From Lytechinus pictus (taxonomy: Eukaryota; Echinodermata; Echinoidea; Temnopleuroida; Toxopneustidae): 64,000 bases of DNA. The stretch spans positions 39,949,401 to 40,013,400 of the forward strand of contig NC_087249.1 in the NCBI RefSeq assembly GCF_037042905.1, given 5' to 3'. Of the stretch, positions 24,601 to 34,000 are shown in pieces (within the stretch, counting starts at the first letter, position 1; each line of letters opens with the position of its first letter). The notes under the pieces were generated by a model. It did no database searches. It was given only the letters and a program-made list of their open reading frames with translations, and had not been told where the DNA came from. Made by a program: the position numbers and the translations under genes.

Positions 24601-27600
24601 ATTTGCATAATTTACAGTAAACATTCTTATATTTGATAAATATTAGTTTATTTTCAAAGATTTGCTAATGTCAGATTGTTATTATATTGGTGTGTCTGCA
24701 CTTTTGGCTTTTAAGACCACTAACTCTGCCTGAAAAAAAACTTTGCAATGCCGGAAAATTGTGACCATCACTTAAATGGGTCTAGCTTGATCACTGGTCT
24801 CATCCAAAATAATAAATGTATTTCCTTATAAGTGCACAAAGAATCTCTGTCATCTCAGGAATACTTTTTAGTATAAATGAACACTATTGTTCAACATTGC
24901 AAACTACTTGAATGTTAAGATTCAAGTTCATGTTTTAGCCCAGTTTTCCCATGTGTTCATTTTCTCCATTCTAATTAAGATTACTGATATCCATGACCAA
25001 TGAAATCCACCTACTAAAACAGCATGTGAAATGTGGTTGCCATCGAAGCTTTACAGGTCTACAAAGAGATTGGGAGGGCATTTTAGAAAATACTTTCACT
25101 ACGAGGAAATAATTAAGGAATAATATTTTAGTGAGCTGCAATACAGAAGGCTAAGTAGAAGGGCTTAAGTTATATATGAAAATGACAGATGGCATAAAAT
25201 TGGGCTCCTACCAAACTAAGCCTAGAAATTTTTATATCTCGATCAAATCTCCCGTAACAAAGCTTATCAATTTGATGACATGCTGGAGGTTAATGATTGA
25301 TGGTACATAGGATAAATGCAGTCAATCGTAAAAAAACTTGCTCTATGATCATTGTTAAGCTCTGTGAAACCAGACAGTACCTGTGACCTCTATGTGCTGT
25401 ACCGAATGCATCATTGACATAGACGTCTCCAAGTTTCGACAGGGAATCACAAAATACCTTCACAGCATCAGGGTTCGCTTTAACCTGTTGATCACAAAAA
25501 AACAATAATAAACACAAGCGTGGAGTCAGGCAAGAAACCCTTATTATCCAGGGGGAGAATGATTTTATTGTGTCACAACCCCCTCGCTTCCCCCCCCCCC
25601 AACAGATAAATATTAATAATATGGTGCCATGTCTAAGCCCCGCAAAATACAGAAGGCAATGCATCTTGAACTCGCCCCATACAAAGGTGGTTTTGTCACA
25701 CGTTTTCAATTTTTATTCGGACATATCTCATTTGAACGGAGAGATATTGCCTTGATAAAATGAATTAAATAAGGGTAGCTGAGGGGTGGTGGAAGCAGTG
25801 GTCCTATGCGACTGTACTGGATTGATGTAGATCGCTAGTATCAAACATGACATTGATGGATTTCCATATACTTGAGATTGATTGGATCAATCGTAACTCT
25901 TTGTAAGATGGACTCTCTTTAGCCTCAAATCAAAGAAACATGCCAGAGAGAATTTGTACCTTATTGCCGGACTCGTCGACACCTTTACCCTCTTCTTCAA
26001 TGTGAAAGCGGAGATTCTCAAGAAGGATAACGGAACCAGGGGCGGGATCGGCACAAGCAGCTTCAACTTCTACTCCAACACAATCAGACAGGAATTTCAC
26101 ATCCCTGGAAGTTAACATTATTTTAGATCTAGATAATCACACTTGCTTTACTAATGAATAGTTCATTCTAATAGTCGACAACAAAAATAAACGCCTCTGT
26201 ATGACATAACGGCATAAGAATTAAATAAAATAGAGCAAGTGGTGATGAAGTGAGCATGACCTCATTCTTTCTGCATTTCCCACAATTAATTATATTTCAT
26301 CACATACTCTAACCACTCTTTCAAGTGCAATCCTAAAAAAAAAATATTTTTCAGTTTGCAATAACATTACTGTTTTTTTTTTATTATTCAATGACCATTC
26401 AAGGAAATCATAAAGAAGCATTTGTACCTCTCGCACAGTGAAACTTTTTTTAATCACCTTAAAATGTCTATATATTGAAGAAACCATGACCAATAAACTT
26501 CAATGAGTACAACTTACTTGTTATCCCACTCTTTTCACTTAGAATTTATTTTCCAAAGTTTCAGCTCCCCCCCCCCCCATCATCCCTCAGAAAGTAGAAG
26601 ACCCCTGAAAATTTCGATGATTAATTAGTAAGTTGTGCTTCATGACTTTCATTATTAAGAAACTTGTTAATATTGACAACACATATGAATTGGTATGAAA
26701 TATGAGCAAGGATCTTTAAAATGATGACATGGGTCCTGTTACATAAAAGTTTCTATTATGGTATCTCTGCCATTCAATGGTAACTACCATGGTAACAATG
26801 CTCAACAACCAATCAAATTCAAGCATTCCATTCCATGCAAGTTACAATTGGAGGACAAAGTTACCATAATAGTAACTTTTTTGCAATGGGCCCCGGCTGA
26901 CCTTTTCAGAAGTCTCTGGAGCTCCGTCGCAGCTGGCTGGAGAGAGAACTTGCCCTGTCGTCGTCCATCAGGTCTTCCGAGATGGCTCATAAGTACAACA
27001 GATTTGGCGCCATGATCTAAGGCATGCTGGATGCTTGGAAGAGCACCGACAATCCTGATGTCCAAATTTATAAAAACAATAAATAAATAAATGATAGAAT
27101 ATTTGTACTTTCACACAGTGAGAGGAGAAAAACATAGGTGTGATCGATGTAAATCTAGCCGAGCACATTAGTGTAATTCTTTTGGATCGTTAAGATTTCA
27201 GCCCTGATGCCCCCTTTGTCCAATTATTGAAAGCAGTCATAAGGGGGGTAGATGAATTAATCAATACACAATATACTTTAAAATTGCTTTGATCTTAGAT
27301 ATAGGCTCCTGGAAACAACGAGAATTCATCCAAGAATTAGTATCCTATTTCAACACAAAGTTTTGAGAATCTTTTCAAGTAGCACAAGTTTGTAGCTTGG
27401 AAATATCAGTCATTTGAAAAATATAGATAACCTGTTCTGTTGCTCACTATGAAAAAGCAGTATGCCCTAATTTCACCAAGGAGGGAGTAGAGAATGCCCC
27501 TAACAGAATGCTGATGATCTACTAGGAGGGGAGGGGGGTGTCAGTATTTTTCTTTGAAAATTGCTTCAGGAAATTCTTGTGACCTTTGTGAACTTTTGGG

Positions 27601-30442
27601 GGCCTTTGACGTTTAAAAAAAAAACCTTTGTGAACTTTTTTTTTTTTTTTTTTTTTTTTTGGGGGGGGGGGGGGGGGGTAATCAGACAAATTATTGGCTC
27701 TCCTGACAGAGTTTTCCAGATATTTGGAATGCCACTAATGGAGAGTACTTACCTCTGATTATTTGTAATAACGCCATCCTTCAGTGGAACATTGAAATCC
27801 ACTCTGAAAATAAAAGAAAAATTCCATAGCATTGAAATTAAAGAATTTTTCATATTTTTGATTATGAAAAAGCAAATGTGTCCTCATCATACGCTCTCTC
27901 TGCTTTTACATTTTTGACATTTTACAGTGGTATAGGAGAGTAATTTGTACATTTGGCCCTCTTTTATTCAACTTCTATCTGGTTACTGCCAATATACTCA
28001 GTTAGAACATTTTGGCAGTTTTCAGCAATTATATGTTCTTATTTTCCTCATCATCACTGTCCTACTTCTCTGGACTGGTGAGCCCATTATTTTTAAAATT
28101 ACATTGATTACATACAATTACAATCAACAAATATCCACACCAACTCTTTTTCTTGGTGGTGCGATCACTCTACCAAAATCATCAATATCATAATTTTGCA
28201 GTCCCACAAAGCAAGTTTGGTGGCCCTAGGACAGTACAAAAAATTGCAATCTATCTAAACTTTGGTAGCCCAACTGGGCCCCCAAGTGTGGGCTTTTAAT
28301 TAAGTTTGGTGGCCCGACTCATTTTTGGTTGCCCTAGGACACCGGTAATGTCAAGCCCTGCAAACAATCATAAAATCAGCCTCATCATGTACGCTGAAAT
28401 AATCTCTGTCTTTGATTCTTTTGAGGTTGGTGTTGGCAATGTTTAAATAGGTTTATTTTCTCTTGATTCTAACTTTAGGGAATTGATTCATGGATTATTA
28501 TTAGACCTAATTTTTTTTCTGTGGTCACTTAATTGTCTGGCTACTTCTTGACCTAATAGATTTACATTATATTTTTAAAAGAGAGTTTTGCATGGAAACT
28601 TATTTTTTTACTTTTCACAAATAGAGCAGGGGCCACGGAATGGTTTTCAAAGTGGGGGGGGGGGGGGGGGGCTGAGCCAAAAGTGGGGGGGGCTGACCAT
28701 GCAAAAAATCACAATAATATGGTCATTTTTTTTGTTTTTGAACATGGTATTGGAAATAGTGGGGGGCTGAAGCCCCCCCCCCCACCCCCCCCCCTGCTTC
28801 CGCGGCCCCTGTAAAGGACCTGACAACAAATGCTCAAAATCATAATTTTTGTGATGCTTTAACACAGTCCTGCCTCATACTGCTGCATGTGGTGAGTGGA
28901 GAATAAAAAAAATGATTCCCAAAATTTTAAAAAAGATCAATCATGACTGGATGGAATTAAGTATTTTTGGTTATCGTTACCAACTTAGTCATAATCATAT
29001 TTTAAATCAAAGACTATTTGAGAGTGTGTTCATAAACTCAACTCAACATGACATGGTCACTAGTTATGACTGACGACCGAATTCAGAGTTAGCATTATAA
29101 TACACTGCAAAACTCGCAGTAAAGTCATGGCTCCACATTGATTTTTTTTGTTGGTGGCTCATTTGGGCCACCAAAATCATATTCTAATTTGTGGTGGCCG
29201 GTGGCCCTACATTGAATTTTGGAGATGGACATATAAATGGGAGGGATAGAGATGGTGAGAGGGATGGAGATGAGAGGGATGGAGATGAGAAGGATGGAGA
29301 TAATGGTAGGGGTGGAGATGAGAGGGGGTGTAGATGATGAGAATCATGAGTATAGATGATCGATGAAGGGGTAGAGATGATGAGGGGGTGGAGATGATGA
29401 GAAGGATGGAGATTATGAGAGTGATAGGGATGAAAAGAGGGATGGGGATGAAAGGAGGATGGAGATGATGAGATAGGAATGAAAAAAGGGAAGGAGATGA
29501 AAGGAGGATGGAGATGACAGGATGGAGATGATGAGAGGGATGGAGATGATGAGAGCTAGGGATGGAGATGATGAGAGGGATGGAGATGATGAGAAGGATG
29601 GAGATGATGAGGGGTGGAGATTATGAGAGATGGAGATGATGAGGGGTATTGAGATATGGTGAGTGGGATGGAGATGATGGGAGTGGAGATGAGGGGTGGA
29701 GATAAGAGGGATGGAGATCATTATCATCATCATTCATAGCCACCACATCAGCAGCAGCACCAGCCACCACCACCATCATCCTTCATCATTTCAAGTTCAA
29801 CCAAGTCAGAAAAAAGGGTGCATGGCACCACCTAACACTAACAGATCATACAAGTACTACTAACATTAAATCAAATTGATCTAGCTCTACTACCTCTAGA
29901 TTCTAGACTCTATTTGTGCAATGAACAAATAAAATCTAGATCTAGTCTAATAATGAAAAGCGTTAAGTTTAACTTTAAGATTAATTGTGATTAGACTATT
30001 TAAAGATCTAGATCTATTATTAACATTATTGCCTCAAAACTCAAAAAAAGTCAACAATAAAAACTCAAAAAAAGATAATGGCCCATGCCGCCCATTTACT
30101 GCGGCAGCCCGAACAGTGTCTGGACGTGTCAAGCCGGCTCGAGGTCCCCGGGCAAATCATGGCCCATGCCATGAGAGCTGAGTAAGTAAGTATTAGATCA
30201 ATTTCAAGCTTGTCTTTATAGTTTTAACCCCCACCCCTCCAGAGTCCAGGTGGCAAGTGCAAGTTGCCTTTGGCTTATCAAGTTTGATGAGCCAAGACTA
30301 GACAGTATAAACTATAAAGTAGAATCTGAGAATAAACTTATTGTTCTTCTAGGTTCTGGAAATGGAATGGAATTTACCTCATAATCACCCTTTTCCCGCT
30401 GACATCAGTTTGAGCTAGTTTTTGCTTTTGTAGTGAAGGCAT
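3564..30442 (-). CDS. PGK1: Phosphoglycerate kinase (12 exons, split gene)
   Basis: Glycolytic enzyme transferring the acyl-phosphate of 1,3-bisphosphoglycerate to ADP; cytosolic. Coding exons, in transcript order: 30442-30378, 27803-27753, 27054-26902, 26104-25960, 25484-25381, 22649-22530, 21964-21850, 21395-21216, 21035-20959, 20510-20410, 4123-4025, 3625-3564. Every exon in this list is flanked by AG and GT (or start/stop) and phases join without error, giving about 423 aa against a usual 415-417. Visible motifs: the family signature MRVDFNVP (residues 21-28), [30 protein letters not shown], the hinge-region GPVGVFEF, and the nucleotide-loop [11 protein letters not shown]. One glycine of the usual IIGGGMAF is valine here (AIVGGMAF). 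The first eleven exons are secure. The last is doubtful: the in-frame reading ends [11 protein letters not shown]..., whereas the +1 frame gives AALN, closer to the usual C-terminus. Intron 10 is 16.3 kb of nested transposons. Confidence 0.93.
4661..4850 (+). repeat. tRNA-derived SINE
   Basis: A box-like TGGCCGAGTGGTCAAAGGCG and B box-like GGGTTCTATCC lie 40 nt apart, in a head resembling a Leu/Ser-type tRNA. A non-tRNA body and an A-run at 4840-4850 follow. A genuine tRNA gene is unlikely because the acceptor stem does not close. Confidence 0.5.
4855..5220. repeat. 183-bp perfect-looking tandem duplication
   Basis: 4855-5037 and 5038-5220 are almost identical; the one difference noticed is CGGATCC versus CAGATCC. 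The unit resembles half of the long foldback element at 62931-63252 (shared segments AATTGGCTATCCATAGTTAA and CCATGACTTC). It lies in PGK intron 10. Confidence 0.75.
5268..5510. repeat. GGAT/AATC-type simple repeats
   Basis: GATGGATGGATGG tracts flank an AATC-rich segment (5320-5440). The AATC part is closely similar to the flanks of the MITE at 19297-20154 and acts as its uninterrupted counterpart. Confidence 0.7.
5511..7741. other. PGK intron 10, no gene seen
   Basis: No exon or clear element boundary. 5840-5865 (TGGTTCCTGACTTTGCTACA) is shared with 18856-18877. A TTAA-family MITE arm (AAAGGAGAAGTCCACCCC...) begins at about 7412 without a recognised partner. Confidence 0.35.
7796..8130. 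repeat. Left ACGTACGTACG tandem array
   Basis: About fifteen units of 21-22 bp alternating between ACGTACGTACG-CAGTATTATT and ACGTACGTACGT-GATAATTATT. Each contains the self-complementary core ACGTACGTACGT, so the array can form cruciforms. Confidence 0.9.
8833..10146. mobile_element. 1.3 kb TIR element nested in the hAT-like element
   Basis: Near-perfect 43-bp inverted termini start TGTTAAGGTCTTAAAGAGGA, and the flanks share AGACGTA (8826-8832 and 10147-10153), giving a 6-7-bp duplication. The interior is non-coding and contains a three-copy tandem repeat (9304-9940). The superfamily is not assigned. Confidence 0.75.
9304..9940. repeat. Three-copy tandem repeat of about 220-234 bp
   Basis: Copies begin near 9314, 9548 and 9769 with CCAAATGAAAATATGTTAAG or a close variant. 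They continue with ATCCATGTTATTCTAATTT and TTTGGTTTGTAGTCCATTCT. Poly-C runs mark each junction. Confidence 0.8.
10199..10358 (+). repeat. 5' terminal direct repeat (LTR)
   Basis: Uninterrupted copy. It includes TTGCTGCCCTCTGTCGGGCA and ends ATCATTTAATGGTG. It pairs with 14472-14587 joined to 15278-15323. Confidence 0.75.
10526..12550 (+). CDS. Gag-protease-like polyprotein of the LTR element
   Basis: A 674-aa ORF in a retrotransposon. The N-terminal part is very acidic, with Asp/Glu/Asn-rich tracts such as [12 protein letters not shown] and repeated HNESEFD. At about residues 145-170 a zinc-finger-like [18 protein letters not shown] precedes EYLP, resembling the single variant knuckle of some Gypsy-type Gag proteins. 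At about residues 318-420 a retropepsin-like domain is seen (LPFIDLYH...[11 protein letters not shown]...[14 protein letters not shown]). In active relatives the position before SG should be the catalytic Asp, but here it is Val, so the protease is probably dead or the domain has another role. The C-terminal third is Ser/Pro-rich with no RT. A long intact frame with a mutated active site suggests propagation in trans. Confidence 0.7.
   Translation: MALPPQRLHPQPRPQCQAPTRGRPHVDFFNHYNLHINTNQKNERVTENANECNSLDYDYDEFDDYAEKLNDGDCREKISESEFELVEFDNHNESEFDYNHNESEFDDEPIWDNPIPNNHPPSVKVLHTSINYSRPNVSLGPIDLDSCPLCLAAKRPSHHHISDCEYLPQHENNIIAQARQAASTLGYTRKLTVNDCYEKYNRESDKNLSDCDSDLDYDSDFDNLSSIDCDKVPGSALTANPDISGISRQSHVRWDSPLGCLVDSSKSDESPLVLEVALSSTNDNVDSSKFDGLHQGYHSLPHCPVADSSVVPRQVKILPFIDLYHGQQCVRVTLVSGSSQNFIGYSTALSLGADIFDTSSGTCYVDNSSLPYVIVGETQLVLTRDDNKFVFEGLVVETDTELARAGIPFLEVNDVSVRPSRRSVTIANGSSYTYGPAPAPARLDRAHSVVVSSVVPPIGEHSITSQVPHTDLLANVETNSSSCNVNEEAHVHVKPIITRNQVAVDARQDAVCPKIPRSYNLGGTSTALEVHPDSEITKVQPEPQSGGLSSQVPSDTDQCRLGDSLADASPTHKPGDCSLVTNFNGEPNLRCALKVEYPPGRPPDRTPTTTLGLLASIPAHVHSRMVSITPMMSDVRRFALPLPLIARNRPGLPFSLRLGPPHGRPPDYIYNRYP
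12551..14471. other. Non-coding interior of the LTR element
   Basis: T-rich sequence (TTTTGTATGG and similar), with one C-run at 13147 and no ORF above about 62 aa. It ends in the purine tract before the 3' terminal repeat. Confidence 0.5.
14588..15277 (+). mobile_element. MITE-A inserted in the 3' LTR
   Basis: This segment is absent from the intact 5' terminal repeat. Its ends are imperfect inverted repeats (CATGACGAAAT / CATTACGTCTT). A second copy, reverse orientation, lies at 19297-20154. The direct flank here is only AT. It is split by a 144-bp foldback (15027-15170). Confidence 0.75.
15027..15170. mobile_element. MITE-B, foldback nested in MITE-A
   Basis: Long inverted arms share GTTTCATAAAGCTGTTC, then AGTTAAGAGCGAC and GGTGATC. 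The flanks carry CAGG on both sides. The other MITE-A copy lacks this segment, confirming it as an insertion. Confidence 0.7.
15850..16650. mobile_element. Degenerate TTAA-family foldback MITE
   Basis: The left arm (CTCCGGGCTGAAAATATTTA, ATCTGATAACAAATAG) and right arm (TCGGATTTTGATCAAATCTT) match the arms of the foldback at 33003-33573 in inverted order. About 250 bp of other repeat interrupts the left arm near 16014-16260. Confidence 0.5.
16660..17400. repeat. Tandem repeats with GCTCGCGCTTCGCGCTCGC palindromes
   Basis: Units of about 95-125 bp. Each has a near-palindromic GCTCGCGCTTCGCGCTCGC (cores near 16688, 16812, 16922, 17033, 17127) followed by ATCAATTGTATA and CTTGATTAGAAAAGTGCTTA. 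The last units (about 17245 and 17370) are decayed. A lone core is at 15724. They form the right part of the hAT-like element. Confidence 0.8.
17456..17550. repeat. TA and TG microsatellite
   Basis: TATATATG runs followed by TGTGTGTG runs, separated by a G-rich spacer. Confidence 0.85.
17806..18125. repeat. Right ACGTACGTACG tandem array (inverted)
   Basis: Inverted counterpart of the array at 7796-8130, with the same 21-22-bp units, ending in the T-run and inverted 30-bp terminus at 18126-18168. Confidence 0.9.
18276..18735 (-). repeat. tRNA-like remnant next to C/A homopolymers
   Basis: On the minus strand 18648-18722 reads like a tRNA head, with a perfect B box GGTTCGAACC near 18651-18661 and a loose A box. 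It adjoins a poly-C/poly-A run at 18609-18640. It is probably a SINE head or tRNA pseudogene, since the acceptor stem does not pair. Confidence 0.35.
19297..20154 (-). mobile_element. MITE-A, second copy, in AATC repeats
   Basis: Reverse-orientation copy of 14588-15277: both ends match (CATTACGAAAATACCCC at the left, GGAGGTTTTTTGTCATG at the right). It sits in AATC repeats flanked by ATCG. It lacks MITE-B but carries about 300 bp of extra sequence (19690-20000), including a GAAA/GGAA microsatellite. Confidence 0.75.
19806..19916. repeat. AGAAAGAA/GGAAGGAA microsatellite
   Basis: Purine-only tract of AAAG, AAGG and AAGA units inside the second MITE-A copy. Confidence 0.85.
23097..24150 (+). 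repeat. 154-bp satellite, seven units, in PGK intron 5
   Basis: Units repeat every 154 bp (starts near 23108, 23262, 23416, 23570, 23728, 23882, 24036). Each contains TTCATTGACCTTTGACCTTA, CGAACTTGACCTG, GAGATGGACCTC, ATAGAAAGTTATTGTGTGTA and CACAGTGCCAGTCATGGAAA. The first unit is diverged. The array lies between PGK exons 6 and 5. A GACGACGAC tract and a TCTCGCTCCGCTACGCAGGC segment follow. Confidence 0.9.
26731..26894. mobile_element. Foldback MITE abutting the donor of PGK exon 3
   Basis: Arms share AAAGTTTCTATTATGGTA at the left and, inverted, TACCATAATAGTAACTTTTT at the right. The right end (CAATGGGCCCC) stops 6 nt from the exon 3 donor GT (26901-26900). A longer relative occurs at 50707-51098. 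Confidence 0.7.
27629..27679. repeat. Long T-run followed by G-run
   Basis: About 30 T then 18 G in intron 2 of PGK. The G-run could form a quadruplex, and it is a likely assembly-error spot. Confidence 0.85.
28200..28900. repeat. Dispersed repeat fragments in PGK intron 1
   Basis: 28205-28360 belongs to a family with TTTGGTGGCCCTAGGAC and GGTTGCCCTAGGAC (relatives at 29150-29220, 48770-48830 and 50760-50995). 28627-28810 has inverted GGGGCCACGGAA / TTCCGCGGCCCC ends around G and C runs, so it is probably another short foldback element. Confidence 0.5.
29213..29723 (+). repeat. Purine-rich GATGGAGATGATGAGAGG minisatellite
   Basis: About 510 bp of irregular units built from GGATGGAGATGATGAGAGG, almost free of C on the plus strand. 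It lies in PGK intron 1. The long ORF on the opposite strand (Ser/Pro/His-rich) is only a by-product of the repeat. Confidence 0.9.
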
Positions 30443-31072
30443 GGTTAACTAATAGTGGTCACAAGATTTCTCAAGTATAATACTCAAAATCAAATGCGAA
30501 TTCCGCGAAATTCCGGCTCGACTATTCCACCAGTCCCCACGACACGACACATACACCTGCAATATCACACACGCGATTATGGCTTGTCTACGTGCAAAAC
30601 CGGTACGGTGCCAGTGCAGTATCCTCGCTTAACGATTTAGAGGTCAGTCACTCAGCTCCAGCCGGACGGATCCCCCAGGTCAGCTCCCAACCGTACCGTG
30701 TACGCGTATCTCAGCTCAGCTGCATTATAATAGCAGTTCGGTTTAATATGTTGCCAATTTTAATACAAGTATTGAATTTTTTTTTTTTTTTTTCAATATA
30801 TGATTGTAAATTTTATCAAAAATAAATATATAAAATATATATTTGATTTATTGGATGGATTTATACGATTTATATATGTTAAAAGCCAAAAACTCTCCAT
30901 CAGACAGTTCAGATCAGCAAAACGTGAGCGATTTAGGGATTCTCATTAAATGCTAACGCGAACGTGAAATTGATAAAAAAATCAAAGGCAAAGCCATGGA
31001 TTGAGGATTTTCTTTAGATTGTTTTTCAAATAAAGGTAATACAATTTGAATCGGCATAACTATTCGGCAAAG
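30443..31072. promoter_or_regulatory. Head-to-head intergenic interval between PGK and SLC25A43
   Basis: About 630 bp separate the two divergent start codons. No other gene, TATA box or obvious repeat was recognised here apart from a T-run at 30779-30793. By position it should hold the promoters or 5' UTRs of both genes. That is inference from layout; either gene could also have an untranslated first exon. Confidence 0.4.
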
Positions 31073-34000
31073 ATGGTCAGAGGAGGAAGAGATAACCGAC
31101 TAACTTATGCGCAAAATTTATCATGTGGTGCAGCCGCTGGACTCGTCAGCCGAACACTCACTTCTCCACTTGATGTGGTGAAAATACGGATGCAAGTTGG
31201 GACCAAAGAAACGCTTCAACGAGGTTTTTTACGTAGTTTTGGCAACATTTACTCAACTCATGGTGTCAGGGCATTTTGGAAAGGAAATCTGATTGGTTGT
31301 TTACGCCTGAGTCCGTTCAGTGCTGTTCAATTTTTGGCGTTTTCTCGATGCAAGACTTTGCTAGCAGACGACACTGGTCGGTTAACGGCAACCAGGGCGA
31401 TGATGGCCGGAGCTCTCGGGGGGATGGCGGCGACCGTAGTCACTTACCCCACGGACATGGTAAAGACACGTTTGATTGTGCAGCCAACTGCTTCAACACG
31501 AAGGAGATACAGAGGCATCATCCATGCGTTCAAGCTCATTATAAAAGAAGAGGGTTTATTAGCATTTTACAAAGGAATGCTTACTTCACTGTTAGGCAAG
31601 ATAATAGATTGTCTTTTGAATTTTACTGGCTTACTTAGTAGTATATTTTATTCTGTCTTTTAGACTTGATTAACTAAACTCAGACAAGTAATTTTAATGT
31701 CATTTGTTGCTTATAAAGTCAAAAGCCTATCTTTTTACCTTTTTCACTGTTTAAGTTATGCAGACATAATAATAATGTCATTTTCATTCTTTCTAAGTTT
31801 GTGTTGCTAATATCTTGGTCACATTTGCTCTATGGCGAGTCGAAAACAGCAGTTTTATTTAATTTTAATTCAAACCACCTATATGTAGTTGGTACAAAAA
31901 AGGTTAAAACGGCTGTTTTCGACTCACCGTACGGCCGCCGTAGAGCAAATGTGACCAAGGTCAGTGTTGAAAAAATCCTGAGATATTTTTTTCTTTACTG
32001 AAAAATAAGAGGTAATTTAATGTTTTGATTTCATAGGTAGGCCTACAAATCTATGAAATCAAAACATTAAATTACCTCTAATTTCTCAGTAAAGAAAAAA
32101 ATCTCACAATTTTTGATTTTTTTTTCAACACTGAGGTTGCATTGTTCCATTCAAAAGTTCTAAGCATGGCATTGGGCTAGGAATTGTGGAAAGAATTCCT
32201 TATGCGACAGCCACCCTAACCCTACCTACCCTAAACCCTAATGGACCGGTAGCCTAACCACATAATATTTTTGACTTTGGTTGGCTTTCACAAAAGGAAC
32301 TCTTTCTGGAATTGTTTATTGTAAAGGGATATTTCCTTAAATTTATGGTTGTAACTGTAAGGCTATTGTTGAACTTATGACCAGTGTTATCCTTATTTTG
32401 AGGGTGAGAGCAACTTTCTTATGCATATCACACAACTTTTAGGTAATACACAAAGTTTAAAGCATTAAAAGAAACAAATTTCTCAGACTTTTTCAGTCAA
32501 AAAATCATGGGGTAATAATACATACATACATAACAGGTACTTATAATTACCAAAAATATGATCGAAGCGCTTTACAATGAATAACTAATAATACTAATAA
32601 TGAAATTACATTAAATAGCACTTTAAAAATATCTATCTACGGGGACTGGTCCCTGATCTTAATGCCCTGTTCACCCACAGTTTAAGGAACTTGCCCAGAA
32701 GGCAATCCGGCAGGTTCATAACTCACAAGGGCTCTAAAAACACAGGCCTAAGCTAAACCCTAACAAACAACCAACTTACGAAAGAGAACTAAACGTGAAT
32801 ATTTAAACCAATAGTTACACTAAAAAATCATATAAGGAGAAAAAAAAATCAACAAGCAAATAAATGTGTTTTATGATAATAATAATATATTTCATTTTAC
32901 AAAGCACCTTTTTATTGAACATAGAAAGAAAAAAAAAAGCTCACGAAAAAGAAACATAAATAGGGGGTATTTATTCAGAAACTACATAGTTATGAACTTT
33001 AAAGGGATGGTCCGGGTTTAAAATATTTATATCTTAATACATAGAGTAGAATTCACTGAGCAAAATGCCGAAAAATTCATCAAAATCGGATAACAAATAA
33101 TAAAGTTATTGAAGTTTAAAGTTTAGCAATATTTTGTGAAAACAGTCGTCATGAATATTCATTAGGTTGGCTGATGATGTCACATTCCCACTTTCCGTTT
33201 TCTTATGTTATTACATAAAATCATAATTTTTTCATCATTTCATACTTGTGTGAATAATATATCTCCCGTGTAATGAAATAAGTTGCAGCAATAAATATCT
33301 AATGCACTAAATCAGTTGTCGATCCAATTTTTCTAGTTTTTGGAGGAAAAAATTTGAATAAACCTAATTTCATACAAAAGAACAAGTGGGGATGTGACAT
33401 CATCAGCCCACCTAATGAATATTCATGATGACTGTTTTCACAAAATATTGCTAAACTTTAAAATTCAATAACTTTGTTATTTGTTATCCGATTTTGATGA
33501 AATTTTCGGCATTTTGCTCAGTGAATTCTACTCTATTTATTAAGCTTTAAATACTATCAGCCCGGACTACTGTATATGGTATAGAAATTATGACAGGATT
33601 TGTACTATTTGGGAGAAAATAGATCTCTCAAAGAATACGGATAATTGAATTGATATGACCATCACACTAGATGCTTCTAATGCCCGGGGGGGGGGGGGGG
33701 GCACTTAGTGTACATTGACGAGTGGATACCATGCGTGACCAAAAAAAAACGTTAAAATTATGTCTTTTTCAAGATAAGGCACGTTACGTACATAACGTAA
33801 TAAGGGTGTCAAAAACCCTCAAATAATGAAAAAAGGGTATCTATTTCGCTAGGAAAGCTATGTGTTTAGGGTCAAATTTGCGAGGGTATAAAATAGACTA
33901 AAAATGTTTTATAATAAAAGGATGTATTTTTTGCCCACACAGTCAACGTGTTTAGAGTCCGATTTGCGTGAGGTGTGGGAGGTGGGGCCATACTCTAAAC

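Noticed and set aside
29413-29733. 106-aa Ser/Pro/His-rich ORF
   Set aside because: It is a translation of the complementary strand of a minisatellite.
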